Positions 63,156 through 64,000 of a stretch of 64,000 nt of DNA are shown here, piece after piece (position 1 is the first letter of the stretch; each line of letters opens with the position of its first letter). The notes below the pieces were generated by a model. It worked only from the letters and a program-made list of their open reading frames with translations. It had not been told where the DNA came from and ran no database searches. A program made the translations under genes and the position numbers. The stretch is from assembly GCA_021030905.1 (NCBI GenBank), contig JAGFMI010000018.1, forward strand, positions 1 to 64,000. Direction: 5' to 3'. The stretch comes from Pyrenula massariospora (lineage: Eukaryota > Ascomycota > Eurotiomycetes > Pyrenulales > Pyrenulaceae).

Positions 63156-64000
63156 ATGCCCGGTCAGGAGCAAGAAGACGCTCCAACAACAGCCGCAGCC
63201 TGCGAGCAATGCCGAAATAGAAAGGTGAAATGTGACCGCCAAACACCACAGTGTTCCAATTGTGTCAGGGCTGGCGTCTCCTGCGAGTTTCCAAACCGCG
63301 GGAAAAGAATAAACCATGTGAAACAACTGGTGGAAGACGTCTCGGGGCTGGCAACCCGGCTAGACACGATCGACGGAACAATCAATGGCCTCGTTCGACA
63401 AATGTCGACCTTTCAAACGGATCTCTCTGTGAGTAACAAAGCTCCTTCTCGCCATGAGAGTCTTGTCTCGACACCAGACTTGCCCTGGTCTGATGCAGAG
63501 GATTTGGAGACGATATTCTACAATCGTCCTCATACACAACACGGGATCGACGATCAGGTGGCGGGTCGGACATCCCAATCAGAGTCATCGGGGGATACTG
63601 GAACCAATATGCGCCCCGAATCGAATGGTAGAATTGCCGGGCGGTACCTCTTTGATCGATCTCGACGGATACTGGAGGGATACCTCGCTGAATTGAGAGG
63701 CTCAACCCCTGGTTCCGTTGCATCCAACGGGTCAAACACTTCATCGGTCACCCCAAGCGTTCTTGCACGAGCCAGCCCTACATTTGAAGCAGAATTGCGG
63801 GAAAAGCTTGGCTCCTACCCTCTAAATGACACTGAGGAGGAGCCGCTGTTTAAAGGCCCTGAGCAGCCCGTCGCGACTCCCCCACGCTCTCTCCTTGACA
63901 ATGCGCTCCAGTACTTCCTGGACGAGTTTAACGCTGTCACACCAGTTTTTCAGCCTTTACAACTACGGACTATGATCGAGTCTTGCTATACAAGCGGTAA
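63156..64000 (+). CDS. Zn2Cys6 fungal-type transcription factor (3' end outside window)
   Basis: The frame is open from ATG 63156 to the window end (281 codons, no intron needed). Cysteines 16, 19, 26, 33, 36 and 43 follow the zinc binuclear cluster spacing C-x2-C-x6-C-x6-C-x2-C-x6-C, with the basic RNRKVK loop between Cys19 and Cys26. A short coiled coil follows (about 53-85, VKQLVEDVSGLATRLDTIDG), which usually allows dimer binding to CGG repeats. After a Ser-rich linker, the segment near 240-281 (LLDNALQYFLDEFNAVTPVF) looks like the start of the fungal-specific regulatory domain. Target genes cannot be told from the sequence. Confidence 0.93.
   Translation, partial: MPGQEQEDAPTTAAACEQCRNRKVKCDRQTPQCSNCVRAGVSCEFPNRGKRINHVKQLVEDVSGLATRLDTIDGTINGLVRQMSTFQTDLSVSNKAPSRHESLVSTPDLPWSDAEDLETIFYNRPHTQHGIDDQVAGRTSQSESSGDTGTNMRPESNGRIAGRYLFDRSRRILEGYLAELRGSTPGSVASNGSNTSSVTPSVLARASPTFEAELREKLGSYPLNDTEEEPLFKGPEQPVATPPRSLLDNALQYFLDEFNAVTPVFQPLQLRTMIESCYTSG

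Overview
This is a window of a filamentous ascomycete (Pezizomycotina) nuclear genome. The evidence is short introns (about 45-120 nt, one 228 nt) with GT..AG ends and CTAAC/CTGAC-like branch sites, fungal gene types (Zn2Cys6 regulator, EAF6, CTR copper transporter, fungal CorA-like protein, SesB-type hydrolase), and a compartmented structure typical of repeat-induced point mutation (RIP). The genus cannot be read from the sequence.

Left part, 1 to about 36,000: an extremely AT-rich block with no credible intact gene except one small doubtful ORF. It holds two RIP-ruined Ty3/Gypsy LTR retrotransposons in the same orientation (1492-8270 and 26613-33297). They share gag-pol and the 3' half of the LTR but differ in U3 and in the segment before the 3' LTR. 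There is a pair of direct, LTR-like 280-bp repeats (16267-16544 and 35183-35463). Between 11.0 and 16.3 kb lies a less AT-rich patch packed with foldback (MITE-like) elements, an inverted dispersed repeat and GC islands. Two copies of one perfect AT palindrome sit at 20.07 and 24.53 kb.

Right part, 36.0-64.0 kb: normal composition. In order: a SesB-like alpha/beta hydrolase with a C-terminal repeat (WD40-like) region (-); an amino-acid permease (+); a CorA-like Mg2+ transporter (+); a small unknown gene (-); eIF4A (-) divergent from an F-box/JmjC protein (+); a CTR copper transporter (-) divergent from EAF6 (+); a coiled-coil protein (+); a weak small gene (-); an FAHD1-like acylpyruvase (-); about 5.9 kb without a recognisable gene; and the start of a Zn2Cys6 transcription factor (+) that runs off the window.

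The exon structures were derived by hand. For eIF4A, the CTR transporter, EAF6, the F-box/JmjC protein, the FAHD1-like protein, CorA, the coiled-coil protein, the permease and the hydrolase, the summed exon length is divisible by three and the frame is open throughout. The genes are a mix of housekeeping functions and one allorecognition/NLR-type gene lying at the edge of the repeat block; there is no metabolic cluster.
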